Origin: Methanotorris igneus Kol 5
GTDB taxonomy: Archaea; AGJL01; Methanococci; Methanococcales; Methanococcaceae
Length of the DNA: 64,000 nt
Direction of reading: 5' to 3'
Assembly (NCBI RefSeq): GCF_000214415.1
Contig: NC_015562.1
Span: forward strand, 62,001-126,000
The position numbers and the translations under genes are program-made. Position 1 is the stretch's first letter; every line of letters starts with the position of its first letter. Under the pieces are notes generated by a model. That model had not been told where the DNA came from. It did no database searches and was given only the letters and a program-made list of their open reading frames with translations. Of the stretch, positions 11,195-21,936 are shown in pieces.

Positions 11195-13003
11195 ATGGAA
11201 GATAAATTAAAGAAAATATTGTTAAAGGCAAAGATGATGGGATTCTCTGATGTTCAATTGGCAAATTTGTTAGGAATGAGCGAAAATGAGGTTAGAGAGT
11301 TGAGGAAAAAATATGGAATAACTCCAACTTACAAAATGGTAGATACATGTGCTGCTGAGTTTGAGGCAAAAACCCCATACTACTACTCTGCCTATGAAAA
11401 AATAACCTACAAAGAGCAAGATGAAAGTAATCCATCTCCAAACAAAAAGGTCATCATCCTTGGTTCTGGGCCTATAAGAATAGGACAGGGGGTAGAGTTT
11501 GATTACTCAACAGTTCACGCAATATTTGCCTTAAAAGAAATGGGTATTGAGGCAATTATAATAAACAACAACCCAGAAACCGTCTCAACTGACTACGATA
11601 CATCAGATAAACTTTACTTTGAACCAATAACATTTGAAGATGTAATGAATATTGTTGAAAAAGAGAGGGAAAACGGGGAATTATTGGGAGTTATGGTCCA
11701 ATTTGGTGGACAAACTGCTATAAATTTAGCAATGAAACTTCACAAAGCAGGGGTCAAAATATTAGGAACATCCCCTGAGAGCATAGATTTGGCAGAGGAT
11801 AGGGAGCAGTTCTCCAAACTATTAAAAAAGTTAGGTATCCCACAAGCAGAGGGAGGAACTGCATTTACAGAGGAGGAGGCAATAAAAATTGCAGAGAAGA
11901 TTGGATATCCTGTATTGGTTAGGCCTTCCTATGTCCTTGGTGGAAGAGCAATGCAGATTGTTTATAACACTGAGGAGTTAAAGGACTACATGAGAGAGGC
12001 AGTTAGAGTTTCCCCAGAGCATCCAGTTTTGATTGATAAGTTTTTGGAAGATGCCATTGAGGTTGATGTTGATGCCGTATGTGATGGGGAAGATGTATTT
12101 ATTGGAGCAATAATGGAGCATATTGAGGAAGCAGGAGTGCACAGTGGAGATAGTGCTTGCGTTATTCCGCCACAGACATTGCCTAAGGAGATAATCGACA
12201 CAATAATCGATTACACAACCAAATTGGCAAGGGCTTTGAAGATTGTCGGTTTAATAAATATCCAATATGCAGTTAAAGATGGAAAGGTTTACATCTTAGA
12301 GGCAAATCCAAGAGCATCAAGAACCGTGCCTTATGTAAGTAAATCAATAGGTATTCCACTTGCAAAAATTGCTACAAAGGTAATTATGGGGCAAAAGCTT
12401 AAAGATTTAGGATACGTTGGAATAGCAAAACCAAAATATGTTTCAGTTAAAGAGGCAGTATTCCCATTCCAAAAATTGCCTGGAGTTGACCCAGTTTTAG
12501 GGCCAGAGATGAAATCTACTGGAGAGGCAATAGGTATTGATGCTGACTTCGGTAGGGCATACTACAAATCCCAGTTATCAGCAAACATGGAGTTGCCAAT
12601 GTCAGGAACAGTGTTTATAAGTGTAAAGGATAGAGATAAAAGGCATATTGGGGAAATAGCAAAGAAATTCCATGAATTAGGATTTGAGATATTTGCAACA
12701 AAGGGAACTGCAGAGGTTATAAGAAAAGAAGGCATTCCAGTTAGAGAGGTTAAGAAAATCTCCGAAAGCACAAATGATAATATCTTAACATTAATACAGC
12801 AAGGTAAGATTGATTTGATAATAAACACATCCTCTGGAGATGCTGCAAAAACAGATGGTTACTATATAAGAAGGGCTGCAGTAGAGTTTAATATCCCATA
12901 CATAACAACCATCCAAGGTGCAAGGGCAGCAATTAAGGCAATTGAGGCCGTTAAAGATGGATTGTTGGGAGTTTACTCATTAAATGAAATGGAAGAGAAC
13001 TAA
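11195..13003 (+). CDS. carB2: Carbamoyl-phosphate synthase large subunit, C-terminal half
   Basis: This 602-residue protein carries a short helical oligomerisation segment (residues 1-60), the second ATP-grasp unit (ILGSGPIRIGQGVEFDYS near 87, RPSYVLGGRAMQIVY near 244, EANPRASRTVPYVSKSIG near 370) and a C-terminal MGS-like allosteric domain from about residue 465. This half phosphorylates carbamate to carbamoyl phosphate. Splitting of carB into two genes is known in Methanocaldococcus; here the halves are in the same order and strand. It starts with ATG at 11195. Confidence 0.95.
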   Translation: MEDKLKKILLKAKMMGFSDVQLANLLGMSENEVRELRKKYGITPTYKMVDTCAAEFEAKTPYYYSAYEKITYKEQDESNPSPNKKVIILGSGPIRIGQGVEFDYSTVHAIFALKEMGIEAIIINNNPETVSTDYDTSDKLYFEPITFEDVMNIVEKERENGELLGVMVQFGGQTAINLAMKLHKAGVKILGTSPESIDLAEDREQFSKLLKKLGIPQAEGGTAFTEEEAIKIAEKIGYPVLVRPSYVLGGRAMQIVYNTEELKDYMREAVRVSPEHPVLIDKFLEDAIEVDVDAVCDGEDVFIGAIMEHIEEAGVHSGDSACVIPPQTLPKEIIDTIIDYTTKLARALKIVGLINIQYAVKDGKVYILEANPRASRTVPYVSKSIGIPLAKIATKVIMGQKLKDLGYVGIAKPKYVSVKEAVFPFQKLPGVDPVLGPEMKSTGEAIGIDADFGRAYYKSQLSANMELPMSGTVFISVKDRDKRHIGEIAKKFHELGFEIFATKGTAEVIRKEGIPVREVKKISESTNDNILTLIQQGKIDLIINTSSGDAAKTDGYYIRRAAVEFNIPYITTIQGARAAIKAIEAVKDGLLGVYSLNEMEEN

Positions 13004-13113
13004 GTGCATCAAAAAAAGGTTAAGCAAAATCATAACGGAGTTTAATTGATTTTCTCATATTTTTTTAGATTCCTTTTAAATGCAAAAATATTTTATCAAC
13101 CAATACCTAAACT

Positions 13114-13261
13114 ATAGTTGTTCGCAAATTTTTTTGCATTTATTAGGCATAATGGATTTTTTTGAAAGAACAATATATCAGAATTAAATTTCTAAAACTT
13201 TATTTATCTCTACTTTAAATTTTATTAACCATAATGATCAATTATTAACGCGAACAACTAT
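13114..13261. repeat. MITE-like TIR element, copy 4
   Basis: Left end ATAGTTGTTCGC, right end GCGAACAACTAT: the unusual TTCGC of this copy is matched by GCGAA at its other end. No coding potential. It fills most of the carB2 to FBPase intergenic region. Confidence 0.85.
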
Positions 13262-13293
13262 ATTTTTTATCAAAGTTATTATGGGAGATTAAA

Positions 13294-14049
13294 ATGAAGT
13301 GGAACGAAATTGCATTAAAAATTGCAAAAGACATTGAAAAAGAAATAATGCCACTTTTTGGAAAGGAAGAAGCATCAAAATTTATTGGTTTTAGTCCAAG
13401 TGGGGATCAGACAAAACTCGTTGATAAAAAGGCGGAAGATATTGTTTTAAAACACCTTTTACCTTTGGATGTTAATATAGTTAGTGAAGAAAGTGGGAAT
13501 ATCAACAAGGAAAGTGAATATACGGTTGTTATTGACCCAGTTGATGGTTCTTACAACTTTATCAACGGCATTCCAATTTGTGGGTTTAGTTTTGCAGTGT
13601 TTAAAAAAGATGAACCAATCTACACAATGATTTATGAATTTGTGACCAAGAATGTTTATGAGGGAATCCCAAAAAGAGGGGCTTATCTCAATGGAGAGAA
13701 AATAAAAGTAAGACCACTCAAATTGGAATCAATATCTTTAAGCTTTTATGGAAATCAGAGAATAAACCATATAAAAAATGTTAAGAGAGTTAGGATTTTG
13801 GGAGCTATTGCTATTGAACTTGCCTATATGGCAAAAGGTTCATTGGATGGAATCGTTGACATAAGGAGATATATAAGACCAACGGATATTGTTGCTGGGG
13901 TTGTGATAGCAAAAGAGGCCGGGGCAATAATAACGGATGAAAATGGGGAAGAGCTTAAATTTAGCTTGAGTGCAACAGAGAGATTAAATGTAATTGCAGT
14001 AAATAGCAAAGAACTCTTAGATATTGTTTTAGAAAGTATTCACGAATAA
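13294..14049 (+). CDS. suhB: Bifunctional fructose-1,6-bisphosphatase/inositol monophosphatase
   Basis: A 251-residue phosphatase of the archaeal FBPase IV/IMPase family. The metal site is visible as VSEESG near residues 66-71 and VIDPVDGSYNFINGIP near 79-94, with the third motif region RPTDIVAGVVIAKEAGA near 194-210. It removes phosphate from fructose 1,6-bisphosphate in gluconeogenesis and from inositol 1-phosphate. Its start at ATG 13294 follows GGGAGATT. It is a single-gene unit upstream of nucS. Confidence 0.9.
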   Translation: MKWNEIALKIAKDIEKEIMPLFGKEEASKFIGFSPSGDQTKLVDKKAEDIVLKHLLPLDVNIVSEESGNINKESEYTVVIDPVDGSYNFINGIPICGFSFAVFKKDEPIYTMIYEFVTKNVYEGIPKRGAYLNGEKIKVRPLKLESISLSFYGNQRINHIKNVKRVRILGAIAIELAYMAKGSLDGIVDIRRYIRPTDIVAGVVIAKEAGAIITDENGEELKFSLSATERLNVIAVNSKELLDIVLESIHE

Positions 14050-14181
14050 TTAAGATCTTACTCAACAGAATTTATTTTATTCTTTTTTTTCACTAATTAA
14101 ATTTTTAAAATTTGATCATATTTCATTTTCATTTTGTGTAATTGGGGCGTATTTCTTGTAGAGGGGAGTAATTGAAAGTGT

Positions 14182-15045
14182 GTGGTGTTGGATATGGATT
14201 GTGGAGGCAGTATCGGGAAAGTTAATTATTTAGTTAATCCTAAAGCTGAAGATATCGTCGAGTTACTTGCTTCTGGAATTGTTAATGATAGTATACTTGT
14301 ATTTTTTGCTTTTTGTAGAGTTCGTTATGATGGCAGAGCTAAGAGTGAGTTGGAACCTGGAGATAGGATTATTATTATAAAACCTGATGGTTCTTTTTTG
14401 GTTCACAAAAATACTAAGAGAGAACCTGTAAATTGGCAACCTCCTGGGAGTGTGGTTAGTTGGGAAGTGCATGATGGTAAGTTGGTATTAAAGAGTGTTA
14501 GAAAAAAACCAAGAGAAATTTTACAAGTTGAACTCATCAAAGTATATCATGCATGTAGCTTCCAGTGTGAGGATTACGAAGAGCTCTCATTAACTGGAAG
14601 TGAGGCGGAGATGGCTGAATTAATTTTTGAAAATCCTTCATTGATTGAAGATGGGTTTAAGCCGTTATTCAAAGAAAAACAAATTAATCATGGTATAATT
14701 GATATTTTGGGTAAGGATAAGAGTGGAAGATGGGTTGTTATTGAGTTGAAGAGGAGGAGGGCTGATTTGCAGGCGGTTAGTCAATTAAAAAGGTATGTTG
14801 AGTGTTTGAAGTATGAATATGGTGAAGGCAATATTAGGGGAATCCTTGTCGCTCCATCATTAACGTCTGGAGCTAAAAAACTTTTGGAAGAAGAAAATCT
14901 TGAGTTTAGGGAATTAAAACCACCTAAAAAAGAAAGATTAAAAGAAAATAAACAAACAACACTTGATTTTTATGGTTATGCTAATAATTTAAATAATTTG
15001 TCCAGTTTTCAAATCCATAGGAGTGATAGAAAAATAAAGAACTAA
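14182..15045 (+). CDS. nucS: Endonuclease NucS/EndoMS (mismatch-type DNA nuclease)
   Basis: A 287-residue protein: N-terminal beta-rich DNA-binding and dimer domain (to about residue 120), then a RecB-like nuclease domain with HGIIDILGKD and VVIELKRRRADLQAVSQLKRYV near 170-205, which carries the D...ExK catalytic set. NucS cuts branched DNA and, in Thermococcales, mismatched DNA. Near residue 258 comes KQTTLDFYG, a PCNA-binding PIP-box-like motif, followed by about 20 extra residues. It starts with GTG at 14182; the ribosome site GGGGAG is rather distant, so a slightly different start is possible. Confidence 0.9.
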   Translation: MVLDMDCGGSIGKVNYLVNPKAEDIVELLASGIVNDSILVFFAFCRVRYDGRAKSELEPGDRIIIIKPDGSFLVHKNTKREPVNWQPPGSVVSWEVHDGKLVLKSVRKKPREILQVELIKVYHACSFQCEDYEELSLTGSEAEMAELIFENPSLIEDGFKPLFKEKQINHGIIDILGKDKSGRWVVIELKRRRADLQAVSQLKRYVECLKYEYGEGNIRGILVAPSLTSGAKKLLEEENLEFRELKPPKKERLKENKQTTLDFYGYANNLNNLSSFQIHRSDRKIKN

Positions 15046-15134
15046 TTTTTACCACTTAATTTTTAGATTATTAGATTATTACTGTCATTTAAAATTTAAA
15101 AACTGGCTAAAAAAGAAAGAAAAACAAATAAAAA

Positions 15135-15166
15135 ATACGGCAAAACCTAAGGGTTTTGCCATTAAT
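15135..15166. repeat. Stand-alone GGCAAAACC palindrome module
   Basis: TACGGCAAAACC-taag-GGTTTTGCCATTAA, placed directly after the 3' end of the minus-strand aldolase gene. A transcript would form a 9-bp hairpin, but the same module occurs in many unrelated places, so I read it as a mobile repeat rather than a terminator. Confidence 0.75.
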
Positions 15167-15169
15167 TTT

Positions 15170-16090
15170 TTATCCTTCGTAAATTTTTAGTGCCTCTTCA
15201 ACGGTTTTATTTTCAACGGTAATTGCATAAATAGCATTGCACATCCTTATTGCTTCATCAAGAGGTTTTTGATGAATATTTCTTCCTGTTGCATTTCCTG
15301 CAGCGCCACTAACGTGTATTTGCTCATATAACCTCTGCAAAAATGCCTTAACATCTACACTTGGTCCTCCAGCACATAGCACTTTTGTTCTTCCTGCTGC
15401 TAATACCGCCTCTTTAAACGCTTCTGCTGCATTTTTACATTCTGGATAATTTACTTTAACAAAATCTGCTCCTAAACATGCTGCAACTCCTGCAGCCCCT
15501 GCTATTAAATGAGGATCTTTTTCATTTTTAACTGCCTTGCCTCTTGGGTAAGACCAAATAATTGCTATTAAGCCGTGTTTGTGAGCTTCATATACGATTC
15601 TTGAAGCCTCAGCGAACATGATGTGCTCATATTCACTACCGGGATAGATTGTATAACCCACTCCTAATATATTAAGCCCTGAATTGTTTTGAAACTCGAC
15701 GACATCCTTTACATCAATCAAAGCCCTACTTATTGGATCTCTTTGGGATGTTTTAACCAAATGGGTTTTTGAATTTATTTTAACAATATATGGCACCTTT
15801 CTATAATCCATACCGTATCTCGCTATTAATCCCAACTGAGTAGCAAATGCTCCAATTTTTGCCTTACTGGCAATTCTAAAAAGGTGTTCTGGGTCAGCAT
15901 CATCTTTTGCTATCCCCTCCCCATAGAAGTCATCATTTAAATGTTCCATTTTTTGATCTCCAGCAAACAACATTACTCTACCAGTATTTTTTGTGAGCTC
16001 TAAATAATTTTCTATGTATTTTTTTCTTGCAGATTCTGGAACATCAAGTGGCACTATAACATCTTTTTTGCCCATTCTGTTTTTTCCCAT
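15170..16090 (-). CDS. Class I fructose-bisphosphate aldolase (DhnA type)
   Basis: This 306-residue TIM-barrel aldolase is of the archaeal DhnA/FbaB family. VMLFAGDQKMEHLNDDF lies near residues 39-55 and the Schiff-base lysine is in ADFVKVNYPE near residue 210; GGPSVD and SGAAGNATGRNIHQ form the phosphate site. It condenses dihydroxyacetone phosphate with glyceraldehyde 3-phosphate. Related methanogen paralogues make 6-deoxy-5-ketofructose phosphate or ADH for aromatic synthesis, so the substrate assignment is by similarity only. The start has GGGGT-AAAT-ATG. Confidence 0.85.
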   Translation of the reverse strand: MGKNRMGKKDVIVPLDVPESARKKYIENYLELTKNTGRVMLFAGDQKMEHLNDDFYGEGIAKDDADPEHLFRIASKAKIGAFATQLGLIARYGMDYRKVPYIVKINSKTHLVKTSQRDPISRALIDVKDVVEFQNNSGLNILGVGYTIYPGSEYEHIMFAEASRIVYEAHKHGLIAIIWSYPRGKAVKNEKDPHLIAGAAGVAACLGADFVKVNYPECKNAAEAFKEAVLAAGRTKVLCAGGPSVDVKAFLQRLYEQIHVSGAAGNATGRNIHQKPLDEAIRMCNAIYAITVENKTVEEALKIYEG

Positions 16091-16301
16091 ATTTACCCCA
16101 CATTTAAATTATTTGAATTTACAATTTTTTGGAATTTATATATTGTTATATTTTAATTACAGCAAATATATATATTTTTGTATATAAAGTTATAATTGAC
16201 CATAAATAGAGTGCATGATTACAATATAATTTAATGAATTATCAAAAATAACTAAAGTAAAGTAAAACTTAAAAATGAAAATCGCTTAGGGGTTGAATTG
16301 C

Positions 16302-17861
16302 ATGAAACCAACGGCTTATTTTTGTATGGAATTTGCCATCGATCAACCATTAAAAACATACGCTGGGGGGTTAGGATTTTTAGCAGGCTCTCATTTTAGG
16401 GCTGCTAAAAGATTAGGCTTACCTTTAGTTGGAGTTTCCATACTTTGGAGTTATGGATATTATGACCAAGTTAGGGATAGAGAAGGTAGAATGAAAGTGG
16501 AATATGTAAGAAAATACTATGATTTCTTGACAGATATTAAATTAAAAGTTCCAGTAACCATAAATGGAGCTACAGTTTGGGTTAAAGCCTACAAACTTGA
16601 AGAAGACGTTTTTGGCACTTGTCCAATATATTTTTTAACAACTGACATACCTGAAAATGACTACCTTTCAAGGACAATTTCTTATCACTTATACGATAGC
16701 AATAACTTAACACATATAGCCCAAGAAATAGTCCTTGGAATTGGAGGATATAAGGTTATCAAAGAATGTGAAAATGTCAAATTATTCCATCTAAATGAGC
16801 CACATGGTCTACCACTTGCATTTAAAATGCTTGAAGATTATGGTTTGGATTATGTTAGAGAACATTTGGTTTTTACTACTCACACACCAATGCCCGAAGG
16901 TAATGAAACACAAGATATAAACTTACTTAAAAACATGGGATTCTTTAGTAATGTAGATATCAAAACTGCAGAAAAATTGGGAGGAAATCCATTTAATTTA
17001 ACCGTTGCAGCATTAAGAATGTCCAAAAGAGCAAATGCAGTTTCAAAACAACATAAAAAAACTACAGACCAAATGTGGAGTTGGGTAAAAGATAAATGTG
17101 AAATAATCAGTATAACAAACGCTCAAGACAGGCATTATTGGCAAGATAAAATCATAAAAGAGGCTGCAGAAAATTACGACTATGAGAAATTGAGAGAGAG
17201 AAAAATGGAATTGAAAAAAATGCTTTTTGGGGAGGTTGCAGACCAAACTGGAAAAATTTTTGATCCAAATGTGATGACTGTTGTGTGGGCAAGGAGATTT
17301 GTAGAGTATAAGAGACCATATTTGCCATTGTATGATGAAAAAAGATTAAGGAAGCTATTAGAAAGTAACAAGATGCAGATAATTTGGGCTGGAAAACCAC
17401 ATCCAAACGATTCACAAGGGCAAATGACCTTTAACTGGATAGTATCAAAAACAAGAGAAATGAAAAATGCTGCCATACTTACTGGATATGAGTTAAAGCT
17501 AAGCAAGTTATTAAAAATGGGTTCTGATATCTGGTTGAATACACCAAGGAAACCTTGTGAGGCCTCAGGAACTTCTGGAATGACGGCATCGATGAATGGT
17601 TCAATCCACATGAGCACATTAGATGGCTGGCATGTAGAATGGGCTGAAATGTATCCGGATGATAGTTTTACAATTGGTGATGGAGTAAATACTGATGATG
17701 CTTATGAAGCTGATTGCATGTATAAAGAATTGGAAAAAGCTGCTAAAATGTATGATTCTGACGCGTGGTGGGAAAAAGTTGCAAACTGTGTTAACCATAT
17801 TGTTGAATATTTTGATGCGGAGAGAATGGTAAAAGAATATGCTGAAAAAATGTATAAGTAG
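16302..17861 (+). CDS. GT35 alpha-glucan phosphorylase homologue lacking the usual PLP lysine
   Basis: A 519-residue protein with the catalytic-domain hallmarks of glycogen/maltodextrin phosphorylase: AYFCMEFAID..YAGGLGFLAGSHFRAAKRLGLPLVGVS at the N-terminus, HLNEPHG near 161, WARRFVEYKRPYL near 326, and KPCEASGTSGMTASMNG near 414-430. In this last motif family members have GMK, with Lys holding pyridoxal phosphate; here the codon is ACG (Thr). The N-terminal DUF3417-like domain found in bacterial relatives is missing. It is probably involved in glycogen use or synthesis, with the reaction uncertain. I prefer the ATG at 16302 over the TTG at 16293. Confidence 0.8.
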   Translation: MKPTAYFCMEFAIDQPLKTYAGGLGFLAGSHFRAAKRLGLPLVGVSILWSYGYYDQVRDREGRMKVEYVRKYYDFLTDIKLKVPVTINGATVWVKAYKLEEDVFGTCPIYFLTTDIPENDYLSRTISYHLYDSNNLTHIAQEIVLGIGGYKVIKECENVKLFHLNEPHGLPLAFKMLEDYGLDYVREHLVFTTHTPMPEGNETQDINLLKNMGFFSNVDIKTAEKLGGNPFNLTVAALRMSKRANAVSKQHKKTTDQMWSWVKDKCEIISITNAQDRHYWQDKIIKEAAENYDYEKLRERKMELKKMLFGEVADQTGKIFDPNVMTVVWARRFVEYKRPYLPLYDEKRLRKLLESNKMQIIWAGKPHPNDSQGQMTFNWIVSKTREMKNAAILTGYELKLSKLLKMGSDIWLNTPRKPCEASGTSGMTASMNGSIHMSTLDGWHVEWAEMYPDDSFTIGDGVNTDDAYEADCMYKELEKAAKMYDSDAWWEKVANCVNHIVEYFDAERMVKEYAEKMYK

Positions 17862-18092
17862 TAATTCTTATTTATTTTTAGTTTTATAATTTTTAAATTT
17901 ATCAAATAACTGCCAAAAATAAACATAAGTTTAATGCATAATAACTTATGTGTCTTTTAATACAACTTCTTTATTTCTTATAAGAAATATTGAGCAATAT
18001 TTTTTTCTTAAAATGCTAATAATATGCAAAAAAATCAAAAATTTTATATAGTTGTTTTTTACTTAACTCATGTTGTTAAAGGGGGTGATACT

Positions 18093-19238
18093 ATTAAAAA
18101 ATATGTAATATTATTGAGTTCTATCCTTATTGCAGGGGTTTTATTTAGTGGTTGCATGCAAAACGAGACCAAAACTGAAACCCCAACATTAAAAGTTGCC
18201 TACCTTCCAACAGACCACCATGCAGCATTATTTGTCGCTGCTAAGGAAGGAAATTTATTTAAGGATAAGTATGGTATATACATGAAAGAAATCGAACCAA
18301 AGAAAAAATATGAACTATATGAAAATGGCAAAAAGGTTGCTGATGTTGAGTTAGTTCAAGTTGTTGAAGGTGGAGCAAAGATAATGACCTTAATGGCACA
18401 AAACCAAATTGACATTGGATTAAATGGGGTTCCACCAGCGGTTTTTGCAATAGATAAAGGAACAAAGGCAAAGATTATTAGTGCTTTGCAGGGAGAAGGT
18501 TCAGCAGTTGTAATAAGGAAGGATATTCCAGCAAATAATTGGGAAGAGTTCATAAACTGGATAAAAGAACAACACGCAAATGGAAAGCAAGTTAAAATAG
18601 GTTACCCATTACCTATTTCAATACAGTACGTTATGATAAAAAAAGCCCTTGAAGCAGAAGGTATAACATACACTGAAGATCCAAATAACAAAGAAGCTAT
18701 GGTTTTATTAATAAACTGTAAAGGACAAAAATCCATGCCACAAATGCTTTCCCAAAAAGAACTCGATGCGGTAATTGCATGGGAACCAACGCCAGAAGTT
18801 TTAAAAACAGAAGGCATAGGAAAACCTATAGTTTATAGCAAAGACTTACCACCAAAAGGAATGTGGAAAGACCACCCATGTTGTGTAATTGCTGCATCAG
18901 AAGATGCTTTAAATAACAAGAGAGATGCTGTAAAGGCGTTCTTAAAACTCATAGTATTGGCAACAAAAGAAATTAATGAAAACAAAGAATTGGTTATAAA
19001 AGATAGTGCAGAATGGCTTGGAGTTGATGAGAAAGTTGAAGAAGAATCAATACCAAACATGAAATTTGACACAAACCCAGAACCATTGAAAGAAGGAACA
19101 TACTTATTCGTTGATGTAATGAACAAACAAGGAGCAATGGATGGAAAACTTAAAGGTGTAAGTAACAAGAGTGAAATTGATAATATCTTGTTTGACTTCA
19201 GCATTTACAACGAGATAATGAAAGAGTTAAATGAATAA
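18093..19238 (+). CDS. ABC transporter solute receptor lipoprotein (SsuA/TauA/NMT1-like), AUU start
   Basis: The signal peptide IKKYVILLSSILIAGVLFSGC ends at lipid-anchor Cys21; the mature part has the periplasmic-binding type II fold (LKVAYLPTDHHAALFVAAKEG, NQIDIGLNGVPPAVFAIDKGTKAKII, LDAVIAWEPTPEVL). Relatives bind nitrate, sulfonates, taurine or pyrimidine precursors; the ligand here is unknown. No permease genes are adjacent. The only start fitting the ribosome site is ATT at 18093 (GGTGA-TACT-ATT). The in-frame ATG at 18024 lies upstream of the TATA-like TTTTATATAG, so it is probably not transcribed. Confidence 0.85.
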   Translation: MKKYVILLSSILIAGVLFSGCMQNETKTETPTLKVAYLPTDHHAALFVAAKEGNLFKDKYGIYMKEIEPKKKYELYENGKKVADVELVQVVEGGAKIMTLMAQNQIDIGLNGVPPAVFAIDKGTKAKIISALQGEGSAVVIRKDIPANNWEEFINWIKEQHANGKQVKIGYPLPISIQYVMIKKALEAEGITYTEDPNNKEAMVLLINCKGQKSMPQMLSQKELDAVIAWEPTPEVLKTEGIGKPIVYSKDLPPKGMWKDHPCCVIAASEDALNNKRDAVKAFLKLIVLATKEINENKELVIKDSAEWLGVDEKVEEESIPNMKFDTNPEPLKEGTYLFVDVMNKQGAMDGKLKGVSNKSEIDNILFDFSIYNEIMKELNE

Positions 19239-19290
19239 TTTCTCTTCTTTTATTTTTCTTTGTTTTTCTTTCTTTTTTATAAAATGGGGT
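19239..19290 (+). terminator. T-rich archaeal terminator
   Basis: Runs of T (CTTTTATTTTTCTTTG, then TTTTTCTTTCTTTTTT) begin eight bases after the stop codon of the solute receptor gene. Oligo-T without a hairpin is the usual archaeal termination signal. Confidence 0.55.
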
Positions 19291-19341
19291 TTAAGTTTAG
19301 TCAATTTATTCTATTTTTTTCGAATTAACAGCAAGTTATTT

Positions 19342-19475
19342 ATAGTTGTGTGTTAAAAATGGCAAGTAAATTCTTTTAAATTTAAGATTAAATTTTTCTC
19401 TGCTTAGAATTTTTATGCCAATACATTGCATTATAAAATTTTACTTTTAATTAACAATAATTCTACACACCATAT
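19342..19475. repeat. MITE-like TIR element, copy 5 (degenerate right end)
   Basis: The left end reads ATAGTTGTGTG; the right end CTACACACCATAT is an eroded match. No open frame. This accounts for the middle of the gene-free stretch 19239-19546, the rest being a T-rich terminator and the dys leader. Confidence 0.65.
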
Positions 19476-19537
19476 TCTAAGAACTTATAGCAATTTACAA
19501 CAACATTGAAATTTTTTAAATGTTCACAAATTTTTGA

Positions 19538-20560
<1,023 letters not shown>

Positions 20561-20783
20561 AAAATATAAAAATTATAGTTTCGGACAAAAATATTTGGAA
20601 TATTAGGCATCATTAAAATTTTTTAAAAGTCAAGTTGTATCAATAGATACAAAAAGAAAAATATAAATGGATTAAAAACTTCAAATACTAACACACTTTT
20701 ACTAAGTTTTATTTTAATGATTTTGGCAATGAGAATCTTATAACTTTAATTTTAAAAACTTAATAAAAACTATAAAAATCCAT

Positions 20784-21836
20784 TTAGAAGTATTTGTCTA
20801 AATCTTTTATGCATGAAACAACTAATTCAACAGTTTTTTCCACATCTCTCTTATCGATAACTTCAACTGGTGTGTGGATGTATCTTGCTGGGATAGAAAT
20901 TACTCCAGTTGGGATACCATCCCTTGTTAAATGGATTGCTGTAGCGTCTGTTGTTCCACCTTCACCGACTTCATATTGAACTGGAATATCATATTTTTTG
21001 GAGATATCTCTTATCATGTCCAATACCTTTGGATGAGTGATCAATCCTCTCCCTGCTGCATCAACTATCCCCACAACAGGCCCTTTTCCTAATTCAACTG
21101 GTGCATCTTCCATCTTTATTCCCGGATGGTCTCCACAGATGGTAACATCCAACGCCAAAGCAACATCTGGATTTATTCCAAAGGCAGATGTCCTTGCCCC
21201 TTTTAAACCAACTTCTTCCTGGACTGTTCCTACTGCATAAACTTGGCAGTTCAAGTCCTCATCTTTAATTCTCCTCATAACTTCCAATAAAACTGCACAT
21301 CCTACCCTATCATCAAATGCTTTGCATGTAAATCTGTTTTTCCCTAACTCATTGAATTCTGACTTGAATGTAACCCATGTTCCTATCTCAACACCCATTT
21401 CAATTGCCTCTTCCCTACTCTCTGCCCCAATGTCAATAAACATATCCTCATATTTAATAAGTTTGTTTCTCTCGCTTTCTTTCATTTTGTGTGGTGGTTT
21501 TGAACCTAAAACCCCAATAATATCTCCCTTATTTCCATGAACAATGACCTTTTGGTTTAGGATCATCTGGTCATTTATGCCCCCAATTTTTGTGAACTTC
21601 AAGAATCCTTTTTCATCAATGTATTTAACCATTAACCCAATCTCATCCATGTGTGCAGCAAGCATTATCTTTGGCCCTTTATCTCCCTTTCTCGCAATTA
21701 AATTCCCAAATTTGTCCACGTAGATTTCATCAACCATTGGCTCAAGCTCTTTTTTCATTAACTCTCTGACTCTATGTTCTCTTCCAGAAATTCCTTTTTC
21801 CTCTGCAAGCTTTTTTAAATATTCAACTACCCTCAT
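20784..21836 (-). CDS. M42-family aminopeptidase (tetrahedral/FrvX type)
   Basis: A 350-residue metallopeptidase with the co-catalytic metal-site motifs [14 protein letters not shown] near residues 60-73, [15 protein letters not shown] near 173-187, [15 protein letters not shown] near 204-218 and [12 protein letters not shown] near 228-239. M42 enzymes form large dodecameric shells that trim peptides in the cytoplasm downstream of the proteasome. Two ATGs overlap (21839, 21836) after GGTGAT; the second has better spacing. Upstream on the same strand, 100 bases away, is ksgA. Confidence 0.9.
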   Translation of the reverse strand: MRVVEYLKKLAEEKGISGREHRVRELMKKELEPMVDEIYVDKFGNLIARKGDKGPKIMLAAHMDEIGLMVKYIDEKGFLKFTKIGGINDQMILNQKVIVHGNKGDIIGVLGSKPPHKMKESERNKLIKYEDMFIDIGAESREEAIEMGVEIGTWVTFKSEFNELGKNRFTCKAFDDRVGCAVLLEVMRRIKDEDLNCQVYAVGTVQEEVGLKGARTSAFGINPDVALALDVTICGDHPGIKMEDAPVELGKGPVVGIVDAAGRGLITHPKVLDMIRDISKKYDIPVQYEVGEGGTTDATAIHLTRDGIPTGVISIPARYIHTPVEVIDKRDVEKTVELVVSCIKDLDKYF

Positions 21837-21936
21837 CATATCACCACTTTTTATTGTTTGTTAATTTTTATTTAAAAATTAATTTAAAAATTAAATTTAA
21901 ACTTTGCCAAAAATTTTAATTCATCGAGAACTGTGG

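Noticed and set aside
15135-15166. Palindrome after the aldolase gene as an intrinsic terminator
   Set aside because: The same unit occurs inside other repeats and far from gene ends, so it is better explained as a repeat.
20577-20640. Another MITE-like copy starting ATAGTTTCGGAC
   Set aside because: Only the first few bases fit, and no matching right end is present before the M42 gene.
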